From assembly GCF_037892545.1 (NCBI RefSeq), contig NZ_JBBKBG010000026.1:1-37513 (forward strand): a DNA stretch of 37,513 nt, written 5' to 3'. Under the pieces are notes generated by a model that had not been told where the DNA came from, made no database searches, and saw nothing but the letters and a program-made list of their open reading frames with translations. Positions 7,872-16,685 of this stretch are shown piece after piece. Position 1 is the first letter of the stretch. Each line of letters begins with the position of its first letter. This DNA is from Pseudogracilibacillus sp037892545. Its GTDB lineage: Bacteria; Bacillota; Bacilli; Bacillales; Amphibacillaceae. The position numbers and the translations under genes were made by a program.

Positions 7872-9500
7872 TCATTTATTTTTTAACATTCGAACTGGGC
7901 TTGTTACTTTCCATGAAGTACTATTTTCAATATGTGCAATATCTTTTTCTAATCGCTCTTTTCGTCGATTCATTCGAATCAATTCGATTTCTGCTCTTCG
8001 TAGTGAATGTCTTGTCGAACGTAAATTATACGTATTATAAATTTCAACAATATCAAAACCAACAACAATGGACCCTTCATAATTCGCTGATTCAATTTTT
8101 GTAATGTTTTTTCCATTTTTAAATTCGTTTATTAACGTACGAAATTCCCTTAACTTTTTACGACTTGTACTTGCAGCGACAATTTCAATTTCATCAAAGC
8201 CAAAGCTCTTAATATGACCATGAATACCTAAATTTAATGCTTGTTTTCTTAACCAAATATGGTATTCTTCACGCTGTACGTCTCCAGAAACGATAAATTT
8301 CTTTGAATATAATGTTCCTTTAGGTGCCGGAGCCACCTCTACTTCTAATGCTGAACGGTTTTCCATCGGTTCCAAGACAGACGACATATCAAAGTAAACT
8401 CTTGAATCCGATGTGTCGATCCCTTTCGTCTCAGGGAAGTAATAATCAATAATTGCTGCCGGTATATTACGGGCCATTCCTTCCAATGGGAATAAGATTC
8501 CTCCAATTTGTGCTGTTGCGTTAATTTCAATGACAAATCCTGGTGCTGAACCTATTCCTGCCGCATTTTCAATGATATCCACTCCAGCATGATCTAAACC
8601 TGGCACGGCCTGAATGGCATCAATAGCTAATTGCTTTAACTCATCCGTAATTTTATCTGTCACATCAATCGGGTCCCCACCAGAAGATACGTTTGTCTTT
8701 TCACGTAATGGAATATACTCCCCTTTTGGAGGAATACTCTCTAATGTATAACCTTTTTCTTCAATAAATTTCAAAATTTCTACATCAATATGAATTAAAC
8801 AGCTATTCAATCTAGCGTTTTTTCGTCGTTCTAGGTTTTTAAGATCAATAAGTTCTTCAATCGTATGTACACCATCACCTGTAATATTTGCTGCAATACG
8901 ATTGTAGGCTGCTACAACTTTATCCTTTACGACATATACACGGTATTCGTTCCCTGCAACATGTTGTTCTAACACAACGTCTGGATATCCTAATTCTTCT
9001 CGCACATAATAGATCGCTTCTCTTAATTCTGCTTCCGTACGTATGTTTGTAACAACACCATCGCCTAAACTAGCATTTGTCGGCTTGAATACTAATGGAT
9101 AATCAATCGTTCTACTATACATAATAATATCGTCATCACTATGCTCTTCTCCAAACGATTTCCCTTGCGGAACGGATATATTGTGGTCTTCCATAATTTT
9201 CTTCGTAATTCCTTTATCATCCATTAATTCTACCGCTTCATTCGTTACTTTATCTCCACGTGTACGGAAGAAATAGTGTGTTCGTTCTTCTGATGACAGA
9301 GAGAATAATCTTCCTGGTGGATTCACACCGAAAATAATCATATCTTGAAAATGTTCCGAATCACTCGTATACCATTTTAATTTCAATCCGCGTCTCCAAC
9401 CTTCTAATGCGACCGCAAATGCATCTAGCCTTGTCTTTCGGGCATTTTTAACCATTTTATTCGTTAATTGAGGTAGGCTAACTCCGCTTATATTCTTCAC
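7872..9500 (-). CDS. CphA-like ATP-grasp ligase with degenerate acylphosphatase-like domain and SWK tail
   Basis: Predicted 542 residues starting at a GTG preceded by AAGGAGG with nine-base spacing; the frame is open further upstream but without a better start. VALEGWRRGLKLKW opens the conserved part. The ATP-grasp domain shows KPTNASLGDG, EYRVYVVKDKVVAAYNR, NITGDGVHTI, SSGGDPIDVTD and the metal-binding IEIN (Glu325, Asn327), so it should be active. The acylphosphatase-like domain (about 402-471; VSGDVQREEYHIW...GHIKSFG) has His for the catalytic Arg and Ser for the Asn. A charged coiled coil then ends in ENSTSWKVTSPVR (about 526-537). It begins 32 bases after the preceding gene's stop. Probable amide ligase; substrate unknown. 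Confidence 0.85.
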   Translation of the reverse strand: MKNISGVSLPQLTNKMVKNARKTRLDAFAVALEGWRRGLKLKWYTSDSEHFQDMIIFGVNPPGRLFSLSSEERTHYFFRTRGDKVTNEAVELMDDKGITKKIMEDHNISVPQGKSFGEEHSDDDIIMYSRTIDYPLVFKPTNASLGDGVVTNIRTEAELREAIYYVREELGYPDVVLEQHVAGNEYRVYVVKDKVVAAYNRIAANITGDGVHTIEELIDLKNLERRKNARLNSCLIHIDVEILKFIEEKGYTLESIPPKGEYIPLREKTNVSSGGDPIDVTDKITDELKQLAIDAIQAVPGLDHAGVDIIENAAGIGSAPGFVIEINATAQIGGILFPLEGMARNIPAAIIDYYFPETKGIDTSDSRVYFDMSSVLEPMENRSALEVEVAPAPKGTLYSKKFIVSGDVQREEYHIWLRKQALNLGIHGHIKSFGFDEIEIVAASTSRKKLREFRTLINEFKNGKNITKIESANYEGSIVVGFDIVEIYNTYNLRSTRHSLRRAEIELIRMNRRKERLEKDIAHIENSTSWKVTSPVRMLKNK

Positions 9501-9531
9501 TCTAATGATCCTCCTTGTTTTACATAAAACC

Positions 9532-11148
9532 TTATTTCCTTTTAAAAATTGCCCCAACTGTTCTTATTGGTTTCGTCACTTTCCAAGAGGTGCTTTGTAG
9601 TAACTTTCTCTTTTGAACCTCTAATTGTCGTATCGACGTTCTGACATCATCAAGTTCTTCAACCATTTCATTTAAATCTTGTTCTAAGACTTTTATATTT
9701 GCACGAGGATCGAAACCAACTTTCACATATCCGTTATAATCTGTTTTATTTATTTCTAATACAACTGCTCTTTCTTCATCTTCTGTAATTCCGTTTTCAA
9801 AGTCATCTACCATTTCTTCTTCTAAACCTGCGACAATAATTTCTATTTCATTCTCATTTACAATGTCTACAAAACCGTGTAAGTTCCGTTCAAATGCTTG
9901 TTTACGTAAACCTAAATGATATCCAAGATTCGTCACTTCTCCAAACACGCTATATTTTCTCATATGAATCGTTCCTATCAATGCAGGAGTCACCGTCGTA
10001 ACAACGGACTGTCTAGATACTAATGGTTCAATTACTTCGAAAAAATCAAAATACATTTTATGTTTGTCCGTTACTATCTCTTTTGTTTCGGGGAAATAAT
10101 AATCAATGATAGCAGCAGGCACATCAGATGACTTTCCTTCTAACGGAAATAAAATGCCGCCTAATTGAGAGGTTGGATTTAATTCAATCACGTATCCTTC
10201 TCGTTTTGTTTCATCATACATGATATCAACAGCACCATGTGGTAATCCTTCCACTGCCTGTAATGCTTGTATGGCTATCTGCTTTATTTTGTCATCTAAG
10301 GAATCTAATACTCCAATCGGATCTCCACCGATAGAAATATTTGCCTTGTCCGATAAATGGACTACCTGATCCTTTTCTATTACTTGATCTAATGCATACC
10401 CCTGTTTCTCAACAAATCGAATTAAATCATTGTCTACTTTAATAAGACAATCCATTAATCTAGGGTTTAATAAACGTTCATTATTTTTAATTTCGATTAG
10501 AGCCTCTAATGTATTAATGCCATCTCCAACAACATTCGCTGGAAGCCTTAAAATAGCTCCTACAACTTGTCCATCTACAACATAAAGGCGGTAATCTTTT
10601 CCATAAACATGTTGCTCAATAATGAATGATTGCTCTTTTGCCTCATTTTGTACATATTGCAAAATATGTGTTAGCTCTGACTTATCTTTTATTTCTGTAA
10701 ATACACCACGTCCAAAACTTCCGTCGATTGGTTTTACTACGACTGGATATCCAATTTCGTCGGCGAACTGGATAATTTTTTCTATTTTTGTATTTTTAGT
10801 AAATTGCATACCTTTAGGAACAGAAATGGACTTTTCTTCCATTATTTTCTTTGTCACTGTTTTATCCATTGCCTTTTCAACAGCATCATTCGTTACTTTA
10901 TCGCCTCGTGTACGAAAGAAATAATGTTTTTTCTCCGAAGATTCTAATGTAAATAACTGTCCTGGGTGATCTACATACCACGTTTTCATATCTTTAAATT
11001 CTTCTGCATCTTTAATATGCCACTTTAATGTTAGACCTCTTCTCCAACCTTCTAATGCAATAAGATATGCATCTAAATAATTCCCTTTCACCTCCGATGC
11101 AACCTCAGGTGATATATGTGGCAACCAATCTTCATTTAACATATCCAT
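9532..11148 (-). CDS. CphA-like ATP-grasp ligase with degenerate acylphosphatase-like domain and SWK tail
   Basis: Predicted 538 residues; ATG at 11148 behind AGGAGGA with about six-base spacing. It shares IALEGWRRGLTLKW, an ATP-grasp core with KPIDGSFGRG (about 139-148), DYRLYVVDGQVVGAILR, NVVGDGINTL, SIGGDPIG and the metal-binding IELN (Glu322, Asn324), followed by a cyanophycin-synthetase-like GGILFPLEG...IIDYYFPET block. The acylphosphatase-like domain (about 398-465; VFGEVTNLGYHLG...GFVDIVN) has lost both catalytic residues. A predicted coiled coil (about 485-517) leads to STSWKVTKPIR (519-529) and a basic end. It is the closest relative of the next gene downstream, which suggests tandem duplication with later change of specificity. 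Confidence 0.85.
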   Translation of the reverse strand: MDMLNEDWLPHISPEVASEVKGNYLDAYLIALEGWRRGLTLKWHIKDAEEFKDMKTWYVDHPGQLFTLESSEKKHYFFRTRGDKVTNDAVEKAMDKTVTKKIMEEKSISVPKGMQFTKNTKIEKIIQFADEIGYPVVVKPIDGSFGRGVFTEIKDKSELTHILQYVQNEAKEQSFIIEQHVYGKDYRLYVVDGQVVGAILRLPANVVGDGINTLEALIEIKNNERLLNPRLMDCLIKVDNDLIRFVEKQGYALDQVIEKDQVVHLSDKANISIGGDPIGVLDSLDDKIKQIAIQALQAVEGLPHGAVDIMYDETKREGYVIELNPTSQLGGILFPLEGKSSDVPAAIIDYYFPETKEIVTDKHKMYFDFFEVIEPLVSRQSVVTTVTPALIGTIHMRKYSVFGEVTNLGYHLGLRKQAFERNLHGFVDIVNENEIEIIVAGLEEEMVDDFENGITEDEERAVVLEINKTDYNGYVKVGFDPRANIKVLEQDLNEMVEELDDVRTSIRQLEVQKRKLLQSTSWKVTKPIRTVGAIFKRK

Positions 11149-11173
11149 GAAAGTTCCTCCTAAAAAAATCTTC

Positions 11174-12565
11174 TTACAATTCCGTCACTAAATCTTTTCT
11201 ATATGCATGAAACTGCTCAAATTGTTTTCCGTTTATTAAATCCATTTCTAATCGTACTTGTGCATTCAAATAATCATCGCCTAATCGTTGATCTACTTCT
11301 TTATTAAATTCATCATAATTTCCTGGTTTTGGTGTAAATTCTCCAAAAACTAACTCGTTTTCTGAACGTAAGAAGTCAATTCGAATAAACGGTGCTGGTA
11401 TTTGTTCACTTAAGTTCTCAACCATTTGTAATTCTTCTTTTGTTACACCATCCCCTACGAATAATTGTTCGTCGTATTTCCCAACAGAAATTCGATTTAA
11501 ATTACTGTCCCACCAACAATAACGCATTTCTGGATAACGTATAATCTCTAATATGAGACCAACTTTCCCATAAAATGTATAAAACTTTAAATCTCTTCCA
11601 GCTAATTTCTCTTGTTTATCTTCATAAATAATTTCCTCGATAAACCAACAGTCCTCATCTACAGCACCTGTCGCTAAATCTTTGTACATTCTACTTTTTA
11701 GTTCATCGAATCCTTGAAAATCACTTGACTGTTTTACGTCGATAATCCATGTATCATCGTGAACGATGTAGACACCACGACCACCTGCACCATTCACAGG
11801 CTTTATAACAATCCCCTCCTGTAATGGTAAAGATGCTATATCATAGGAATAATCGTTTGTATGTGGAACCTTTATATTAAATTGTTCTACAAAAGAATAA
11901 GCACTTTTTTTATCGTCTAGCTGCCATTCTGGTAATCTAGGAAAATACTGTGCCTGTCTCATCCGCATGGAAAGACTTCCACGGAAGGAGGCAGTTGAAG
12001 TTAGAGGAACATCCTCTTCTATCCCTATTCGAATCATAAATTCTGGAATATCTTCTACAGGTAATATATCCAAAATTTGCTCAAACATATATACTTTTAT
12101 TTCTGGTTCTTCATTCATATATAAGCGAGCTATTTGAACAAGTGTCTCCTTCATGTCTATACGATATTTTTCAAACGAGGATATCGTCTCTTTGAAGTGT
12201 GTAAACAGTTGTCCACTATTCTTTAATTCTCGTAATAACTGCATTCGTTCTAACGACAGCATCTCCTCATGATAAAGTGATTTTTGCTGTATTTGAGCGG
12301 TTTGTTCTAATAATTGTTCCCTTAATTGATTGTTTTCCGTTATGACTTGTTCATACATTTTTCGACTTGGAAAACGTCCAAACATTTTTGCTCTTATTTT
12401 TGAAAAAAAACGAGAAATACGTCCTGCTTTCCATGTACCACTTTTTTCAATTTTGTTTATTTCCCGTTTATATTCATTATTCAAATATTGTTGATAGAGG
12501 AATGCCTCTTTTTTATTTATCACATCGTCCATGTCTTTTATAGGTGATTGTTTTATCATATACAT
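11174..12565 (-). CDS. TupA-like ATP-grasp protein with N-terminal coiled coil
   Basis: Predicted 463 residues; ATG at 12565 with GGAGG about seven bases upstream. The N-terminus has a variant of the operon's shared motif (EKSGTWKAGR, about 40-49) and a coiled coil to about residue 120. The C-terminal half is an ATP-grasp fold: IVIKPVNGAGGRGVY (near 252-266), KFYTFYGKVGLILEI, and IRIDFL...LVFGEFTPKPG (about 395-415). The last block resembles the TupA-like ATP-grasp family, first linked to teichuronopeptide synthesis in alkaliphilic Bacillus. It is more distant from the other seven ATP-grasp proteins here. A role in attaching amino acids to an acidic wall polymer fits family and context. The assignment to TupA rather than another ATP-grasp branch is from motif memory. 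Confidence 0.72.
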   Translation of the reverse strand: MYMIKQSPIKDMDDVINKKEAFLYQQYLNNEYKREINKIEKSGTWKAGRISRFFSKIRAKMFGRFPSRKMYEQVITENNQLREQLLEQTAQIQQKSLYHEEMLSLERMQLLRELKNSGQLFTHFKETISSFEKYRIDMKETLVQIARLYMNEEPEIKVYMFEQILDILPVEDIPEFMIRIGIEEDVPLTSTASFRGSLSMRMRQAQYFPRLPEWQLDDKKSAYSFVEQFNIKVPHTNDYSYDIASLPLQEGIVIKPVNGAGGRGVYIVHDDTWIIDVKQSSDFQGFDELKSRMYKDLATGAVDEDCWFIEEIIYEDKQEKLAGRDLKFYTFYGKVGLILEIIRYPEMRYCWWDSNLNRISVGKYDEQLFVGDGVTKEELQMVENLSEQIPAPFIRIDFLRSENELVFGEFTPKPGNYDEFNKEVDQRLGDDYLNAQVRLEMDLINGKQFEQFHAYRKDLVTEL

Positions 12566-12581
12566 CAACTCCCTCCTTCCA

Positions 12582-14708
12582 TTACATATCTAATATCCAA
12601 CGTTTCAATCTTTGAATATAATGATGAGTATAATCAGTATCATCAATCCAATAATCTACACTTGTCGGTACGGTAGTTATATTTATCTTAGAATTGTTCA
12701 TACATTGTTGTTTTATTTGTTCGTTCTTAAAGTACCATAAACCTACTTTATTATAATATTTTATATGATTGTTTCTTAGCGTCCTAAAATTAATGCTCTC
12801 CTTATTATACCTCTTTTGAACTATTTCATCTATTAAAACAATAGAACCAATTGAATGTATTTTAGGTAAAAATTGTTGAATATGTTGTAATGTTAAACAA
12901 TTACGTGTCATTTGAACATAACTATAAATAGTTTCACCATACACAACCATTTGCACTTCTTCCCCATCTATTAACGCTCTAACTTTTTCGTGCATTCTAT
13001 TTTGATTAACCGGATACGTTGCATACATTTGCACAAGTCCTGTTTTTAAACCCAATGATTGATGTATGTTAATATCCCGAATGAGTGTGGTTACTTGGTC
13101 TTCCGTCATATTATAAAAATCATCTATCATGATGACATCTATAAATCTATCACCTTTTTTTCGATCCATTAACATTGGATAAGGAACCGGGAATGGCCGT
13201 CCTACTTGATCATCTGAATAATACAAATTATCTGTACTAGCATAATAATGTTCGAATGATTCTACATACTCTTTTCTCGCTCCAACAAATGCACCATGAT
13301 AGCCGAAAGCGCTATTAGCTGTTAAGGAAGTTTCACTTTGTAAAGGGAAGGATAATGGACCTGTTTTCAAGTCGATAATTTTGTCTTTTCCAAAATAGCG
13401 AATTAATCTTCGTTTAAATTCTCCATCTCCTGCAAAACGAACTTTATCCCAATATCCAATGGATTCAAGGACTTCCTTTTTCTTAAATAATAAGGAGGAC
13501 ATATTTGAAAATATAAACTTCCCTTTCGTTCCTCTACGATAAATGTGAAGATTTTCTGTTATTCGAGATAATTCAGATGTATTTGCAATCACTTGTGGAT
13601 TTGCTTTGAGATGATTCATTTGTATTTCTATTTTTCGTGGATGTGACCAATCATCTGCATCATTAATTGTTACAAATTCTCCTTTTGCTGCTCTTAAACC
13701 TATGTTTCTTGCAACATACGCACCACTATTTTTCGGAGTTTGAAACACTTTTATTTGCTTATAAGTTGTTTCGAACTGTTGGATAATCTCGAATGTTCTA
13801 TCCGTGCTACAATCATCTACAATAATAATTTCAATGTTTTTCCACGTCTGTTTTAATAATGATTGAATCGCTGTATCAATATACTCTTCTGCATTATATG
13901 CCGGCATTATGATGGAAACTAATGGTCCCTCTGTCACTTCCACATCTAATTCAACCTGTAAATTTTTATACGGAATAGAATATTCAGACGTTAAGACAAT
14001 CGGCTCTAAACGATACAAAGAAAGCGCCTTATTTATATAATGTAACTTTTGACTCCATTCCTGTTGTATATTTGCCTTTGCTAAATATACATTTGCATCT
14101 TTCGTACCTACTACAAGCTGTAATATCTGTTTTGCTTGATCATACATTTCTAATCGTTGGAAACATTCCGCAATAACGATACATTTTTGACAAAAGACCT
14201 GCTCATCTCTTTCCCCATACAATGCATCAAAAAAATAAAGTAGTGCTTGTTGTGCAGCTACTTTTGTCTGTTTGTTTGCATACCAAAATAAGAGCTCCCA
14301 TGCGGTGGCTCTTTTTTGATATTGGTTGCTATTGTTCCAGTACATTTCTTTTAAGTCTTGTAATGATTTATCCTCTATTCCAGCTTCATATAATGAGGCT
14401 AAGATTGGTTTTAAATCATTACTAGCTTGTTTATTTTTATAGGTTGTACTATATAATCTTTTTATATTTCTTCGTCCTAATATATATGCACCCGTTGTTC
14501 GTATAAATTGCTTCCACGTTTGCGGCTTTATATATGAATAAAAAGAATTGCTTCGAATGAGTTGAAATTGTCGTCTCATCTCTAAATAGTTCGTTGCTAA
14601 CTCCTTGTTATCCTTCATATATAATTGAATATCCTTATCTAATTGGTTCAGTGCATCTATATAATGTTGTTTATTCAATTTAAAGGAGTCATTCTCCACA
14701 CTTTTCAT
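12582..14708 (-). CDS. Large GT-A (family 2-like) glycosyltransferase with helical N-terminal region
   Basis: Predicted 708 residues. A helical N-terminal part (to about 240) resembles TPR-like repeats and contains a YIKPQTWKQFIR segment reminiscent of the operon's SWK motif. The GT-A domain follows: VSIIMPAYNAEEYIDTAI, IIIVDDCSTDRTF, NSGAYVARNIGLRAAKGEFV and NDADDWSH, the last containing the metal-binding DxD-like site. A C-terminal region (about 500-708) with Rossmann-like beta strands (DVIMIDDFYN, VQMVVYGETI) has no function I can name. ATG at 14708 overlaps the preceding stop as ATGA, so translation is coupled; GGGTGG is upstream. It is a tandem paralogue of the next gene upstream. Likely transfers a sugar onto the growing lipid-linked polymer. 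Confidence 0.85.
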   Translation of the reverse strand: MKSVENDSFKLNKQHYIDALNQLDKDIQLYMKDNKELATNYLEMRRQFQLIRSNSFYSYIKPQTWKQFIRTTGAYILGRRNIKRLYSTTYKNKQASNDLKPILASLYEAGIEDKSLQDLKEMYWNNSNQYQKRATAWELLFWYANKQTKVAAQQALLYFFDALYGERDEQVFCQKCIVIAECFQRLEMYDQAKQILQLVVGTKDANVYLAKANIQQEWSQKLHYINKALSLYRLEPIVLTSEYSIPYKNLQVELDVEVTEGPLVSIIMPAYNAEEYIDTAIQSLLKQTWKNIEIIIVDDCSTDRTFEIIQQFETTYKQIKVFQTPKNSGAYVARNIGLRAAKGEFVTINDADDWSHPRKIEIQMNHLKANPQVIANTSELSRITENLHIYRRGTKGKFIFSNMSSLLFKKKEVLESIGYWDKVRFAGDGEFKRRLIRYFGKDKIIDLKTGPLSFPLQSETSLTANSAFGYHGAFVGARKEYVESFEHYYASTDNLYYSDDQVGRPFPVPYPMLMDRKKGDRFIDVIMIDDFYNMTEDQVTTLIRDINIHQSLGLKTGLVQMYATYPVNQNRMHEKVRALIDGEEVQMVVYGETIYSYVQMTRNCLTLQHIQQFLPKIHSIGSIVLIDEIVQKRYNKESINFRTLRNNHIKYYNKVGLWYFKNEQIKQQCMNNSKINITTVPTSVDYWIDDTDYTHHYIQRLKRWILDM

Positions 14709-16627
14709 ATGAAATCCACCCAATTCTTTTGAACAATCGTACAAGTATTCTCCATTTCAGCTGGTACATGGAGCTTTTTATCCTTATGATATGGAATATA
14801 AGAAGGATGAAGTCGAAAATGGTGTTGTATGCCTTTGTACGAGGTTTCATCCATGCTTTCATCAAAAATCACATATACTCGTTCTCCCTCAATAGTAGGA
14901 ATATACTTTTGTTTTAATGAAAACGCCTCTCCACTTAAGACAAACACTTTTTTCGCTTGTACGGTTTCTCCATAAACAAACATATCTACATCACCATTCG
15001 CAATATAAGTACGAACACTTTGATGAATGTCCATATCTAATTCTAAGTCATAATGATATATTTGCACAAGTCCTATTTTTTTCCTATCTCCATACTCTTT
15101 TATAAGATGTGCCAATATTTCCGTTATTTTCTCTGCTTCATTCTCTATTAAACGAAAATCAGCCACTAATAAGAGATCGACTTCGGTTATTAATGGTTGT
15201 TTATTCGGCCACATTGGGCGCGGTACTGTAAAAATAGGTGTATCTATTTGAAACGGATAATAGAGGCTATCACTTTGTGCGTGGTGATATTCTAAACTCT
15301 CTACATACTCTTTTCTAGCTCCCATAAAATAACCATTATATCCAAATGCTGAACTACCTGTTAAAGAATTTGCGGATTGTCTTGGCAATGATAATGGTCC
15401 GGATGGTAAATCAACATATTTGCTTGGACCGAATGTTTTGACTAAACGTCGTTTAAACTCTCCATCTCCCGCAAAACGAACACAGTTCCAATATCCTAAT
15501 TTCTCCATCACTATTTCTTTGCGAAACATAATCGAAGACATATTTGGAAAAATAAACTTACCAGGTGTGCCACGTCGATAAAATTGTAAGGATTCTTCAA
15601 GTAGTCTAGCATGTTCCGATGTATTTGCGACAATTTCTGGATTTTCTTGTAAATGTTTTACTTGTGTTTCAATTTTTTGTTCATGTGACCAATCATCCGC
15701 ATCATTAATGGTGATGTATGTACCAGTCGCATGTTGTAAACCAATATTTCTAGCGACATATGGTCCACTATTTCTTTCTGTTTGAAACACCTTTACTCGC
15801 CCATCCTTTTCCGCATAAGATTGAGCAAGTGTAAATGTTTCATCCGAACTACAGTCATCTACAATAATCAATTCAATATTTTGCCATGTTTGCTGTAAAA
15901 TGGACTCAATGGCGATTGCAATCCCGTCAACTGCATTATATGCCGGTAATATAACGGTCACTTTCTCATCATTCCGTATAGTGTTTGCATGTTCAGCCAT
16001 CACTATATCATCATATTTCGGTTCTTTTTCATTTTTAAACGTGATCGGTGTTTGATTTTTAGAAGCATATACTTTATTTATCCAATATAATTTATCTTGT
16101 ATAGTTGAAACTGTATTGGCCATCGCAAAATATAAGTCTGGGTGGACCTCTTTTTCTAATTGTTGTTGAATAACTTCTTGACTTTTAGCGATTTCGTCTA
16201 ATATTAAGAAACTCTCAGAGAGTAGCACTACAATTCTACGTTGTTGATCACGATTTTTCTCACCTGTCATTGCAATATTTAAATAATATAATGCTTGTTC
16301 CGCACCATCTTTCGTATATAAATTTGCATACCACAGTGCAATTTCCCAAGCTATCATACGTTTAAACATCGGTTTTTCTTCCTCTTGTAATAGTTGCTTT
16401 AAGTCTTCTAACCCTTTGTCAGCAAAACCTAATGTATACATATGATTTTTTAATTGTTTCAATTGCATTTGTTTTTTTCGGTGAGCACCATAATTCAATA
16501 CCGTCTTAATTTTTTCTTTTCTTTTCGTCGAAAACATCTGTGAGATTTTTTTACGAATGTTTTCTGATAAGACGGTATATAGAATCCAATCTACGCCCCC
16601 TACTATTAGTTGTCGTATTTTCGCCAA
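14705..16627 (-). CDS. Large GT-A (family 2-like) glycosyltransferase, paralogue of next gene
   Basis: About 640 residues, same architecture as the downstream gene: helical N-terminal region, a GT-A domain (VTVILPAYNAVDGIAIAI, LIIVDDCSSDETF, NSGPYVARNIGL, NDADDWSH) and a C-terminal Rossmann-like region (DLLLVADFRL, DMFVYGETV). Long stretches such as RFAGDGEFKRRL and FMGARKEYVES are shared by both. The start is uncertain. A TTG at 16627 has GAGGTGG eight bases upstream, while a GTG at 16639 lies inside that purine stretch; I prefer the TTG. The stop overlaps the next start as ATGA. It probably acts at the cytosolic membrane face on the same polymer, possibly adding the alternate sugar of a repeat unit. 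Confidence 0.83.
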   Translation of the reverse strand: MAKIRQLIVGGVDWILYTVLSENIRKKISQMFSTKRKEKIKTVLNYGAHRKKQMQLKQLKNHMYTLGFADKGLEDLKQLLQEEEKPMFKRMIAWEIALWYANLYTKDGAEQALYYLNIAMTGEKNRDQQRRIVVLLSESFLILDEIAKSQEVIQQQLEKEVHPDLYFAMANTVSTIQDKLYWINKVYASKNQTPITFKNEKEPKYDDIVMAEHANTIRNDEKVTVILPAYNAVDGIAIAIESILQQTWQNIELIIVDDCSSDETFTLAQSYAEKDGRVKVFQTERNSGPYVARNIGLQHATGTYITINDADDWSHEQKIETQVKHLQENPEIVANTSEHARLLEESLQFYRRGTPGKFIFPNMSSIMFRKEIVMEKLGYWNCVRFAGDGEFKRRLVKTFGPSKYVDLPSGPLSLPRQSANSLTGSSAFGYNGYFMGARKEYVESLEYHHAQSDSLYYPFQIDTPIFTVPRPMWPNKQPLITEVDLLLVADFRLIENEAEKITEILAHLIKEYGDRKKIGLVQIYHYDLELDMDIHQSVRTYIANGDVDMFVYGETVQAKKVFVLSGEAFSLKQKYIPTIEGERVYVIFDESMDETSYKGIQHHFRLHPSYIPYHKDKKLHVPAEMENTCTIVQKNWVDFI

Positions 16628-16685
16628 TTTATTTGCCACCTCTTCGAGACTTGCTATGCAACATTATACCCTACTTTTCCCACCA

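Noticed and set aside
249..12565. Non-ribosomal peptide or glutathione biosynthesis cluster
   Set aside because: There are no adenylation, carrier or condensation domains and no gamma-glutamylcysteine ligase domain; the glycosyltransferases and exporter point to a wall polymer.
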